This document shows, in pieces, positions 42,501 to 53,060 of a stretch of 64,000 bases of DNA. The stretch is from contig CM050662.1 of assembly GCA_027574665.1 (NCBI GenBank), positions 3,192,501 through 3,256,500 of the forward strand, read 5' to 3'. The notes beneath the pieces were generated by a model, which saw only the letters and a list, made by a program, of their open reading frames with translations, was not told the DNA's origin and ran no database searches. Each line of letters opens with the position of its first letter. Position 1 is the stretch's first letter. The position numbers and the translations under genes are program-made. This DNA comes from Rhynochetos jubatus (Eukaryota; Chordata; Aves; Eurypygiformes; Rhynochetidae).

Positions 42501-44659
42501 CCTCTCCCAGCACAGCAGCTGCCAGCTCCGCGGCACTCCATGCCACCCTCTACCCCACAAAACCCCATTTGCAGGGCTCAGGGTCGGTGCCTGCTGCAAG
42601 GACTCTGTGCCCGTGGGGCCTGGCACCCCTTTGGGCTGTGGTGATGGCTGCGTGGGTGAAAAGCAAGGCAGAACGGAGGCTGGAGGCGATTTGCCCAGCC
42701 ATCCCGGGGAGGAGCAGGGTGCTACAAGGGGACAGCTTCAAGCAGGCAGCCCCATGCCCACCCACCGGTGCTCAGCTGGGCAGCAGCTCCCTAAGGGGCT
42801 GGGGACACAGGATGCAGCTCCTCGGTGTCCCCTGCTGTGGGCAGACCATACCAGCCCCTGGACAGATGGGCTGAGGAAAGGCACAGGCTGTGCCCAGGTC
42901 AGCGCAGCCTTCTCGGGGGAGGGCAGCTGGGTACACTGCCCAGGTGAGCTCCTGACTGGGGTCCTGCTGGGCAGCTTCATTCCCCCTCCCCTGCCTGCTC
43001 TGAGTGACGTGCCTGGCTCTAATTGCTGCTGCCTCTTTGCTCTTTGTAGGACCTGGTGAAATATTTACACCACACTCCCCTTTGAAGTCTGACGTGATTG
43101 CCAGCCCTGGCTCCCCACAGCTTGCTTCCCTCGCTGCTCAGCGCTTTGCGGCACCAAGCTGAGCCCCTCTGCACCTATCCCTACAGCAGGGAAGGCCTCA
43201 TGGCTGGGACGAGCCACACCACAAGCCCACCAGCCTTGCTCCTTGCCTCCCTCATTGCTCAACCTCCTGGCAGGGTGAAAAGCATGTGACCCAGAGGTTT
43301 CTTCCACCCTTCCATTCTTCCAGGAGTGATGCCTGGCTGGATGTGCCTGTATCCACAAAGAAACATCCCTGCTGCAACCCAGGTTCCCTTGCCACCCCCT
43401 GGTTCCCTCCTGCCCTTGTCCCATGGCAGCAGTGATTGGCCTGGGCTCCATGGCGAGCTGTGAAATGTGCAGCAGCGTTGCTGGCTGGCTGGGGAAGCCG
43501 TGCCCTGTGCTGTCAGCCCGGCTGCTGCTCCAGCAGCAAGGCTAACAAAGTGGAAAATGGGAGCTCGCTGTGGGCTGTTGAGCTGGAAACGGAGCCACCT
43601 CGCGCTCCCTCCCAAGGCAGTGAGGGGACAGCACCAAGCAGCGAGCGAGTCTCTGCTCCCTGCCCCGGCCCCTTTGCTGGTGGCTGTGCCATACAGTAGT
43701 GGCCATCCTTGTCCCTGAGGTGCCACGATGAAGGGGTTTGCTACCAGGAGGGCCCCTGTCATCACACCTACTCCTGAGCAGGTGGAGTGGGACTTGACGT
43801 GAGCTGGGCGCACCATCCATGGTGCAGCGCAGGGCTGTGCAGCAGATCCCGGATGTGCCTTGCACACCCTGCCACGTATTGGGCAGCCCCCCTGCTGCAG
43901 GGCTGTCCGGGAGCCAGTCCTTCCAGTGGGAAATCCTCCACTTTCCCTCTCCCTGAGGCACAGTGGGGACAGGGAGCTTGGGTTTGTTGTGGCTTTGGCT
44001 CTGCTTTGGTGCTGGCACCTTTGGGGCTGGCGAGCCTCATCCCCAAACTCCCCCGTAGCTCCAGCTGCCTGACCCAGTGTTTCTCCTGAAACACTGTCTC
44101 CCTCTTCAGCGAGAAGGAAAATTTGACTCACTGGGAAGCTGGATTTGGCAGATGCAGCTATCAAACAAGGGGGGCCCTACCTCCCTACCTGACAAGAGCT
44201 CTGCAGGCATGGACACCCTCACCTTCTCTGGGGGGGTGGTGCTGCCTACAAATATGAGAACCACCCTCCTCCCACCCTTCTCTGCCCTGGGAGCCTCAGT
44301 GAGGTTCTTCATGGGGCAAAGGGGAATCACCCCTCCTCTCGCTTCAGGCCAGAAATCACAAATGGAGATCCCCCAAACATTTGGGGTGCAGTGGCTGTAC
44401 TTGGGGATGGAGGGAGCACTCGGGGCTGCCCCTGTGCCCACCCCGTGCTCCATGTGTGTCTGTGGCGTTGCCAGAACTCCGGCATGCTGCAATGAGGAGC
44501 CGTCCCAGACTCACTCCTCTGATCCAAGCCTCTAGATTTTGGGGGTCTCTCCCAGTAACTTCTGCCAGCATCCCTATGGGTGCAGGAGGCTCCTGCCAGC
44601 CCTGATGTTCCCCGGGCACAGGGAGGGCATCCTGCGCAGGGTCAGGCATGGAGTGGGAG
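42501..44659. other. GC-rich background
   Basis: A 301-codon open frame on the - strand (43259-44164) and others on the + strand cross this region. None shows a domain, signal peptide or homology I recognise, and they conflict; not called as genes. Confidence 0.5.
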
Positions 44660-44815
44660 AACTGCTAATTGCAGTCCTCTGACATCTGAGAGAAGCGAAA
44701 CTCCCTGATTTATGGGTTGGTGGCAATAAAGCTTCGCATCACTGCAAAGGAAATTCACTCGCCTCCAAAACAAGGTTAAATAAATAGCTAATAGGAGCGC
44801 TCGGTAATCCTGCAG
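44660..44815. promoter_or_regulatory. Candidate conserved non-coding element
   Basis: gctaattgcagtcctc near 44663, gatttatgggttgg near 44707, ggcaataaagcttcgc near 44723 and aaataaatagctaatagg near 44779. Flanked immediately by a CA microsatellite. Confidence 0.35.
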
Positions 44816-44836
44816 CACACACACACACACACACAC
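44816..44836. repeat. (CA)n microsatellite
   Basis: Uninterrupted dinucleotide repeat of about 10 CA units. Likely length-polymorphic. Confidence 0.95.
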
Positions 44837-45929
44837 GAGGTGGCACTCGCCTTGTGCCACACTCAGGGTGACAATGTGGCACATGCAGCCACAACCAGTG
44901 TCACTTCCCTCCCCCCCCCACCTGATGTGAACACGTAAGGACATACACACAGCTATGCACTCATGGTGATGACCACGCACGCTGTGACACTCCAATTGCA
45001 TGAGTACTCTGTACCCTGTGCAGGTGGCAGGGGTCCCCCAGCCTCCCTGTGCCTGTGTGCAAGCAGCACCGGCCTTTGGCTTCTCTTAAAAGACCAACAG
45101 CAATGCTTTGGTTAGAGTCCCTTAGCACCTGGATCAGCAAAGGATGGAGATGTTACGTGGTAACTGGAAAGCATCTAAAAGCATCCTGCCAGCCACGCGT
45201 GGAGCACAGTGCTGGGGACACAGAGCCATGCTGGAGCTGTTCTGCCTGAGGCAAGACTGTCTGGTGTCCCAGGGGCACGAAGCCTAGCAGCAGCATGGCA
45301 CAGTGCATGGCAGCAGCGGCTCCCAGCTCTGGCTCTGGTTAACCTTGGCTCCGGACACATCTCCTCAGGGTGGGGTGGCCAAGGCCTCAGTACTGACCTG
45401 TCTGTGTGGGGATGGAGCGGGTGGGCACAGGGAAGGATGCAGCTGGGGTTGTCACGCCTCTGCAAATCACCCTCCGCTCAACTTGGGCGGGTGTTACGCA
45501 GCACTGCCGCTGCCTGCTCCGTGCCTGGGGATGCAGCAGCAGGATTTTTGAGAAAAGGAAATTGCGGGCATGGTGCGGGAGTTTATCCTAGCCCTGCAGC
45601 AGCAGGGGAGACCTTGAAATTCCCCTCTCTGGATCAGCGGCAACCACCCCTCAGCCCTGTCAGAGGGACACCAGCATGTTCCTGCTTGTCACCGTGACCT
45701 GAAGCACCCATGGGAACAGCCCCAGGGGAAGCAAAGGTGCCCTGGGGAGATGCCAGCCCGAGTGGGAGGGTGCACGGGGCAGAAAGCCAGGCTGGTGCAG
45801 CTGCACATCAGCGGGATGCTGAAGGGGCAAGAGGAGGGAGGCATGCTGTGCTGTGCACCCTCGAGCCATCTCCAGAGGCCCAGCAAGCATCTCTGCTGGC
45901 TGTGCATGAAGAGCTTTCCCATCAGGCTG
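44837..45929. other. GC-rich background
   Basis: Contains an 8-C run near 44912-44919. No exon or repeat recognised. Confidence 0.5.
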
Positions 45930-46010
45930 GGAACGCTGGCACATTTTTAGACCTTTTGTTCTCTGTATAAATCCGTCTCTGGGAGCGAGTGCGGTCGATT
46001 GATTTTGTGC
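45930..46010. promoter_or_regulatory. Small candidate element with PBX/HOX-like word
   Basis: acatttttagaccttttg near 45941, then gagtgcggtcgattgatttt near 45985, whose cgattgattt is close to a PBX-HOX composite site (TGATTGAT). CpGs are retained. Weak case. Confidence 0.25.
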
Positions 46011-46554
46011 TGCGCTGTGCTGGCAGCCACCTGCTCCATGAGCAGGGACCCTGCGCCTTCCTGCAAAACCCTCTGGCACCTGGGGACGTGGCAGGCAGGG
46101 GACCTCTGCGATGGCACCAGAGAGGGCTGGCATGTCCTGCAAAGTGGGGTGCTCCGCGTGATGTGTAGACGAGAGGGGAGAGCGGGTGAGGAGGGGGTGA
46201 GCGTTTATATGGGGGAACGGGGGTATGGGTGCTTCCCATATCTTCAGCAGATCCATACTGTATGGAGAAAGCACAGTGTCCCCAGCAGAGAGAAGGGACC
46301 AGGAATTACAACTGCCCTGAGCTGAACCTGGGGATGGGGAACAGCTCCTGGAGCCGGCTGGGAGCTGTGGGCTGGACAGGATGGGAATGGAGCTGAGCGA
46401 TGCAGGAGGGGTGCTGCAGGTGACCCAGCCAGGCAGGATGAGGATGCTGTCCTCCCTCCTCTGGGGCCACCACCCAGCTCAGGATCCCCCTCCCACCTCC
46501 TCTGGCCCCGTGGGTGATGGCACCTGGCGAGCAGCAGGAGGCAGGTGAGACCCT
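46011..46554. other. GC-rich background
   Basis: Nothing recognised. Confidence 0.5.
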
Positions 46555-46870
46555 GGCGACATTTACACTGCACAAAAGGCCGTATCAATAAAGGCGGGCG
46601 GGCACACGGCTCCACGGCGAACATCGCAGTGCTGCCGGGGAGCTTTTCCCCCCATAATTGCGGTGTGTTTGCTGCGCTCCCGCTTTGCCATGGCAACGCT
46701 TGCCTGGCGCGTGAATGTGCCTCGCAGCACATATTGTTTCGGAAAGGTCACTGCCGAGTGTTGGTGGGCAGAGCAGAGTGCGCTGCTTTTATTTCTGCAT
46801 ATTTATGAAGGGGGAGATGGAAGGTAATTACAGCCCCTTATCAAGAATTAGTCTTATGATGGGCCAGTGA
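46555..46870. promoter_or_regulatory. Prominent candidate conserved element with RFX X-box-like site
   Basis: Balanced, CpG-rich block: ggccgtatcaataaaggcgg near 46578, cccataattgcggtg near 46651, gcgcgtgaatgtgcctcgc near 46707, cacatattgtttcgg near 46729, ttatttctgcatatttatg near 46789 and aagaattagtcttatg near 46843. At 46684-46697 the word tttgccatggcaac matches the 14-bp RFX consensus GTNRCCNNRGYAAC at all but the first base. RFX factors act at ciliary, neural and MHC-II genes. Promoter or enhancer identity is not determined. Confidence 0.45.
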
Positions 46871-46974
46871 GTTGCTGGGGATGAGCCCTCCGGGGTGGCT
46901 GAACCTCGCCACAGGCAGACGTTGCGGCTAGGCACAGTCCTGCAGGCAAACCAGGCACCGGCACGTGCTGGGCA

Positions 46975-47110
46975 ACAGGCACGGCATGACATGGCAGTGG
47001 GGTGCAGTACTGCGGGGCACCTTGGGGCATGGGGCACCCTGTGGGATCACGGGGCACTGTGGGTTGCCATGGGATGGAGCACCATGGGGTACCATGGGAT
47101 GTGACATCAG
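46975..47110 (+). repeat. Degenerate short tandem repeat (GGGGCAC / CCATGGG words)
   Basis: ggggcacct, ggggcatgg, ggggcaccc and ggggcactg follow each other at about 10-20 bp spacing, then ccatgggatgg, ccatggggta and ccatgggatg. No clean unit length. Confidence 0.65.
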
Positions 47111-47639
47111 CGGTTGCTGTGGGACAAGGACAGCGGCAAGCGGTACCAAACCCCAGCCCTGCACTCCTGGCTTGCCTGCAGCTGGGGATTAAAGATGACC
47201 CAATACAGCATTGTGTCCATGGGTGGCAGTGCCACTGATGTCCCTGTTCCCCACAGGGACCTGGTGGCTCCCTCTCTGTCCCCATAGATGAACCTTGGCA
47301 AAGCCCTGGCTCCCAGCACAGGAACAACCAGGGATAGAGCGGCATCACTGTGCCTGCTCCCATCCCAGTACTACCAAAACAGGACCTGAACATACTCGAG
47401 GGGGATATCCCAGCCGAAAGCATTCCCCAGGTGTGGGAGCCTGCCTGCCCCATGTAGGGATGTCTCTAGGCCAGGAAGCTCAGCACTAATCTGGCCAGCC
47501 CAGCATGACCGCTGACATTCAGGTGCCCTCCTGGAGAGGAGGGCAAGGAAAAGGGGCCTCCTCCTCTGCCAAGGTCCATGCATTCCCTTTTTCAGGATCC
47601 TCTTCGGGCCCCTTGCAGCCTCTCCAGCACCTGGGGAGC
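47111..47639. other. GC-rich background
   Basis: Nothing recognised. Confidence 0.5.
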
Positions 47640-47870
47640 CAGGGGGGTTAAATATTCAGGAGCACTCACTGCGCACATTTTGTAAAGATCAAGCAGGCTT
47701 CCAGGTCTGGAGAGTTACTCACAATTCACTTCCCCTGCTGCCGGGGATGCGGGCTCGCGCCTTAATTAGTTCACAGAATGATACATTTTTAAAGTCATTA
47801 TTTCCGGACATGTTCAACATTACAGCATTTACTGTGCTCCAGTTGCGCAGGCGGCTGCTCTGGTGTGCTC
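47640..47870. promoter_or_regulatory. Candidate conserved non-coding element
   Basis: ggggttaaatattcagg near 47644, cacattttgtaaagatc near 47674, gccttaattagttcacag near 47759, acatttttaaagtcatt near 47782 and ttcaacattacagcatttac near 47812, with CpGs (ggctcgcgcc, gttgcgcagg). Large, complex and non-repetitive. Confidence 0.45.
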
Positions 47871-48039
47871 CCCCCTTGAGGACCTGCACCCCACAGGGAT
47901 GGGGCACATGGAGAGTAAAATGGGAGACATGGGGGGCTGTGGGGATCGAGCAAGGAAGGGTCCCGGAGGGGATGGACACCCCTGTCTCCTCCCTGCCCTG
48001 CTGCAGGTCTCTACATTGCCTGGGGGTCCCTGGAGACAT

Positions 48040-48228
48040 GCAAGATCCCTGCCTTGCCTGGGGACACGGGGACACTGATCCCTCCCCTGTCTAAGGGTAG
48101 GGGGACACTGATCCCTGCCCTGCCTAGTGGGGATGGGGATATCAATCCCTGTCCTTCCTGGGGACACTGATCCCTGTCCTGCCTGGGGCCATGGGGGCTC
48201 TGATCTGTGCCCTGCCTGGGGCAGTGCA
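48040..48228 (+). repeat. Minisatellite, 33-bp period
   Basis: The word gatccctg(c/t)cctgcctgggg recurs with starts at 48044, 48077, 48110, 48144, 48169 and 48202 (spacings 33, 33, 34, 25, 33), each followed by ggggacact-type sequence. The fixed 33-bp period makes all three frames long and open, which explains the overlapping frames seen on both strands here. Confidence 0.9.
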
Positions 48229-50124
48229 GGCAGCGCAGCAGCAGCTCACATACTCCCTGGCACACTGCATGCAGGCAAGTGCAGAGGCAGGGCCCGAGGC
48301 ACCCTCGCAGAGCTGGTGTGCCCACCAGCAGCAGCCCCGCAGTAATTGTGGGTCTGCTTGCATTTAATCACAGCCTTCGGAAAGTGCCATGGAAACCACC
48401 CCAGCGCTGCACCCGGGCTGGGTGACAGGCTCCCAGTACCCATTTGGGGATGTACCTCCCACGCGTGGCTCTGTTCCTGGATCCACTGCTTGGGCTCTGC
48501 CACCAGCCCTTCTCCTCAGCTCACCCTCCCCAGCCTGCTGCCTACTGCATCCCTTCCCACTGCAGCATCCCTGCTCCCAACACCTCTCCACTCTTCAGTG
48601 TCCCCTCTCTTCTCCTGACCCTTCCCTGATCCAGCCCCTGGTTCCTGCTTGGAAACAGGATTTTTGCAGGTTTCAAGAGATATTTCGGCACTGAGAGAAC
48701 AGGGTCACTGTCCTTGGCATTGAAATTTGGGGACTAGTGATGCATACAATGTGCAACCCCTGATGTGCTGCCCTCTTTGTGCTCCTGCCATTCATGCTCT
48801 TCCTGTGCTATCAGCATGTGTCCCCAGCCTGTCTCAAGTCCTTACCCTCCACCCTGGTGTGGACAGCTGGGCATTGTGCTGGCAGGTTTCCCCCTTGGCA
48901 GACTCTGCCTGTGAGATTTCACGTGGCTTCCAGACTCGCACCCAGGGGGGCACCAGGTAGGCGTGATGCCAGCCTGGGTGCTGGGTGATCACTGACTCCT
49001 GCAGACTCACCTCTGTGCTGTGAGACATGACGTACTTGGGGTGGGTGCCCCAATTCTCGCCCATGCCACAAGACCCCCATGGGGCTGAGGTGGTGGATAC
49101 GGCAGCCAGGTGCTTGCCTGGATGTGTAGGCAGGGGTAAGGGTGCTGCAGGTAGGGCAGGACAGGCAGAGAATCCCAGGGACCACCACCTTCTCCCTCCC
49201 CACAGTCTGCCTTGGCCAGTGAAGGGATCTGGGGAGCAAACCAGCATGTGCTGCTGTGCTGGGCCAGGGCTCTGTGCAAATCAGTGGCACTATCTTACCA
49301 GCGTACAGGTTTTAGGGACATTTCTCAGCTTCTCCATGGCCTTGGAAGCTGCTGGATCTGTATTCTTCCCCACATGGAGTTTGCCAACTTTGGAGGAAGT
49401 TGTTGTGGGCACGAGGATCTTTGTAGCCAGCTCACCTGCCTTCCCTCCAGCCCAGGGTGGGGACTTGGATGCTTCCACATCCTTCCCATCTGCAAGTTCA
49501 TGCAGGGTGTCCCCCCATGGTCATCAAGGTGGGAGTGCAGGAATCACCTGTGAGATGCTGACACACTCCAGACCTCTGTGGGAAGCCCTTCCGCATGGGT
49601 TGTTTCTGGTGGCTGTGGCCTGGGAGACACCAGTGCTGTGTCCACCTGACTGAGCAGTCCAAGAGAACAGAGGATGGCGCGTCTTGCTCATGGCAGCTAT
49701 GGGTCAAACCTGGGCAGACCCAGGGGAGATGGGGACCTGGAAGTGTGGTAGGTAGCAAGGCTTGCTTGGGCTTCCCACTTGGCTACTCAATACACATGCA
49801 GGGCACCTCGGAAATGCCGGGTCACCCAAAACCCACCCAGGTCCATCAGCACTTGGTGGCAGGTGGGAAGGCCTGTGCTCTCCTGAGTTTTCTGGGAAAG
49901 AGCTTGGGATGTGTTCATTCTCGCAGCTGCCAGCAGAAGAACCCAGTGCTGTTGCTGCCTGGACACCTTGGTGTGGCTCTGGAGGGGCACAGGTGAGTGA
50001 AGTCCATCACGTGGGGGCCCTCTTCTCCCACAGATTTGGGTCCCTGCTTTGCTGCATGCTGTCTTGGACCTGGCTTTGTCAGGACACGCAGGCTGGGATG
50101 CAGAGTGAGGTGCACCAGGAAGGC
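48229..50124. other. GC-rich background with a possible exon
   Basis: Mostly unremarkable. Good splice-site matches occur at 49921-49926 (tcgcag acceptor) and 49993 (cacag|gtgagtg donor), considered in the findings. A duplicated word, ttatttccgg-like, is not present; no repeats were seen. Confidence 0.4.
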
Positions 50125-50300
50125 TCTGCAGCCAAATCGCTAAACTGCCTAGCTTGCAATGGAGCGATAACTCAGGCGCCTCCGGGCTCTTGGTTCATTA
50201 TCTCGCCTGTATGTTCATTAATCAACAATTCTTATGTAAACAGACACATCCCCAGCCCTCTGCTTCCCATCACCCTGGCAACAGCACAACAGAGCCGACC
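50125..50300. promoter_or_regulatory. Candidate conserved element with X-box-like site
   Basis: aaatcgctaaactgcctagc near 50134, ggttcattatctcgcc near 50192, tgttcattaatcaacaattc near 50211 and cttatgtaaacagac near 50231 (FOX-like taaaca). At 50269-50282, atcaccctggcaac matches the RFX consensus at 13 of 14 positions. Enhancer role inferred. Confidence 0.4.
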
Positions 50301-51039
50301 CTCCTCTTAGGATGTGCTCTGGGTTCCCAGCCATTACAGCCCTGCCTGTAGCTTTTTGCCTGCTCCCTTTGCTACCACAACTTTTCCTCCCACAGGCATT
50401 GAATGATCAAGCCTTCGGGCTCCTCTTGCCCAGCGTTGGACCTCTCTATCTCCAGCAGCTCCTGAGGTAAGGAGCGGGGAAGCAACAGTGTGATGGGGCT
50501 GCACTTGGCTGCTGTCCTCCCCAGCCGGTGCATGGCCAGGACCTGGTGAACACAGACCGTGAGGGTGAACGCTGGTTACAGGTATCATGGCAAGGGCCAC
50601 CCAGACCCATTGCAATGCGGTGAAAGCCAAAGCCAGGCTCACACAGAGCTGTGGGTCAAATGGGGCTGGGCAGCCATCCATCCCAGCGTCTTGCGGGGCG
50701 GGTGATGGGTGTCTGGAGACAGGTTCAGAGGTGCCTGCCCTATTCTAGTTTGGATGGTCTCTCTCCAAAGCTCTCCCAAAGCAATGAGAAGATATCCTGT
50801 CCTGCTGTCTCCATCAGGACCCTCTGCCAGGGCAAGAACAAATCCTGGAGCTCCCTCAGGACCTAGACAGGAGCTCCCAGTGAAGTGTGCTGCAGGCAGG
50901 GGACCGCTGCCTGCTGGGGGCTGCTCCCCAGCAGGACAGCTCTGGTGTGGAGGAGGAAAGCCCTGTACGGAAGCTGAGAGAAGCCGGAGGAGCCCAAGTC
51001 ATTTAAGGTTGAGGAGAAATGTTAAAGACAGCAGGAAAA
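50301..51039. other. GC-rich background with possible exons
   Basis: Carries strong acceptor- and donor-like words at 50391-50395/50467 and 50811-50817 (see the three-exon hypothesis). A-rich sequence from about 51005 leads into the CR1 remnant. Confidence 0.4.
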
Positions 51040-51240
51040 GCAAACATTAGTGGTAGCCATGCGGCTAAGGGGAATATGAAGGGCTTTTACAAATATATCA
51101 AGGGGAAAAGGAAATACTGGAGAGTCAAGACAAAGTAGGCCCATTAATAAATGAGGAAGGATATTAAATTAATGATGATTCTCAAATGGCTGAGTTAGTG
51201 AACTACTTATTGAGATCTGCCTTTAACAAGAACAACAAGG
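51040..51240 (+). pseudogene. Degenerate CR1 ORF2 fragment (linker between endonuclease and RT)
   Basis: The + strand translates, across one frameshift and one stop, to the CR1 ORF2 segment just before the reverse transcriptase: KGNMKGFYKYIKGKRK from about 51063, then, in the next frame, KVGPLINEEG from about 51134, a TAA, and a MAELVN..LLRSAF-like stretch to about 51222. Family members have similar GFYKYI, VGPL and AE-LN-FF-SVF blocks here. An aataaa word at 51146-51151 falls within it by chance. It is much older than the two CR1 3' fragments. The surrounding sequence 51000-51260 may belong to the same copy. Confidence 0.75.
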
Positions 51241-52094
51241 GAAAGTGGCTGAGACAATCAGAAAGCAACGAAGGATGCTGGAATTGTCCTAGATGAGGAA
51301 GGGGACTGCCAGGCTACGAGCCTCGGATGGCAAGTGCCCCATATTGAGCAGTGCTGGTGGAGCCCACCCCGTCCAGAGCAGAGGGAATTTGGTCTATGAT
51401 AAGCTGCAGCATCTGGAGCAAACTGGTGCTTGGCAAAAGGCCCAGAGCAAATAAGGGGTCTGGGGGTACTACAGCTCCTTGCCTTGAAACTGGATGAGGC
51501 CATGGCCATGCTGGAAGAGAGGCTGCCAAGAGCCCCAGGTATAGCACAGGCTGCACGGACCCTGTGCAGTTGAGAGGCTTGGGGACCCTGGGGAATGGCA
51601 AGCACGGAGCCTGTATTTAAGAAGGAGGGGGCACAGGTCCAGCTGCCTGGGCCTTAGTCCTTAGTTCATTAAAGTTTGTCTTTGTAAAACAGAAGCCTCT
51701 GCCACTGACCTGCCTCTGTTTATCCTCCCACTTAATTTGCACTGAATCAACTAGTGACTGCTCAGGCCAAGGTTCTTCCTGTGCCCAGCTCTCCACCACT
51801 GGGAAGGGGCTTTTCTGTCCTTCTGGGAAGCTTGACAAATCCCCAGAGACTCCTCAGCTGCTGCTACCTGAAAAGGGCCAGTTGGATCCCCAGGATCAAG
51901 TCAAGGCAGCACAGACCCCTGCCTGTCCATCCCCTGGGCTCTGCAGGAGCCAGCATGGCTTAGTGCCCCTGGCTGTGCCCGTTGATAGGGGAGCAGGAGC
52001 CGGTGCATCCTGAGCGGTGTCCCACACTTGGGATGTGTCCCCATATGGGGTATGGGGAGAAGTGCCTAGTGTCCACCTGAGGATCCTAGGCTGG
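51241..52094. other. Background, possibly including more CR1-derived sequence
   Basis: The A-rich beginning may be further decayed CR1. From about 51640 the sequence becomes ordinary, with taatttgcactgaatcaac near 51733. No exon recognised. Confidence 0.4.
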
Positions 52095-52170
52095 GTCCTG
52101 TGGGATGGAATGGGATGGGATGGGACGGGATGGGTTGGGATGGGATAGACTAGAATGGAATTGAATAGAT
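52095..52170 (+). repeat. (TGGGA)n simple repeat, interrupted
   Basis: About a dozen copies of tggga/tgggat with substitutions at 52100-52150, decaying to agaatggaattgaatag. Typical pentanucleotide slippage repeat. Confidence 0.9.
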
Positions 52171-52504
52171 GCACATCCTGCAGCAGAGCTGGTCAGAGAC
52201 GTGGGGCAGAGCCCATGCTCCTGAGACCTGGGGGCTCAGCACAGCCCCACTCAACTTCTCCTGCCTGCCCCTGCCTCAGTGAGGTGCAAGTGTCCCAGGG
52301 CTGCACAGGGGGGACAAAGGCAGACCCTTCTCTTTCCCAGTTGCACTGGGAGCCAGGGCTGCATTGTGGCAGAGCCTGTCCTCGACCAGTTGGGAGAGAA
52401 CGGCCCGTGGATGTGCCATCTGACAAAGGGGTCTGTGGGGGACAATGTCCGGGAAACGAGGGTCCTTGTCAATGTTTTATGGGCCCAGGCATCCCCAGGG
52501 TGTG
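52171..52504. other. GC-rich background
   Basis: Nothing recognised. Confidence 0.5.
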
Positions 52505-52625
52505 TTTACGGGGCAGTAAATTAAAGCACTCAGCCAACTGACATTTGTGTTCTGCAAATGCGATTATTATGCATGATTAGCAGCCAAGTGCACTGAAAAA
52601 CCCACACTTGCAGCATGCGGGAGTG
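52505..52625. promoter_or_regulatory. Candidate conserved non-coding element
   Basis: ggcagtaaattaaagcactc near 52512, tgacatttgtgttctgc near 52539 and gcgattattatgcatgatt near 52560. AT-rich with retained CpGs at the edges. Confidence 0.3.
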
Positions 52626-52899
52626 GGACGCTCGCCTGGCCTGCCTGTGTCTCCTCACTCTGGAGATGCAGCCCTGGGCAGGCACCTTCTCCCTGGAAAA
52701 GCCTCTCCAGGGGCCAGCATGTAAAGACGAGCCCATTGCACACACGGGCAGGGACTCCCAGCAGCACCACCCTGCCCCTCGGCTGAGCGGCCCCAGCCCC
52801 TCTGTTCTCTGGTCCCTGCCTGCTGGGGATGGACTGTGCCAGCCAAGGAACTGAAAGATTTTCTTTCCAGCTGCTGACCTGACTTTCCAAAGGAATGCA
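52626..52899. other. GC-rich background
   Basis: Nothing recognised. Confidence 0.5.
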
Positions 52900-53060
52900 T
52901 CCAAACCCACTTTTTAGCTTTAATTATTTATCTGTAACCAATTTGGCAGGAAAACCAGTTAAACGAGTGGGTGATTAATGACCTCCTGATTTGCACAGGT
53001 ACCTAATTTAAATGTCTATATAATATATAAGCGCATTTTGGAGATGCTTCGATGGCTCGG
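52900..53060. promoter_or_regulatory. Candidate conserved non-coding element
   Basis: gctttaattatttatctg near 52917, taaccaatttggcagg near 52935 (CCAAT and an NFI-half TTGGCA), gggtgattaatgacctcc near 52969 and ctatataatatataagcgc near 53016. One of the clearer AT-rich, complex islands. Confidence 0.4.

Noticed and set aside
43259-44164. 301-codon open frame on the - strand
   Set aside because: No recognised domain, signal peptide or family, no splice or promoter context, and competing frames on the + strand; GC-rich chance opening is likelier.
51600-51720. Possible LTR end near ttcattaaagtttgtctttg
   Set aside because: No TG...CA ends, primer-binding site, polypurine tract or second LTR; the resemblance was to a short phrase only.
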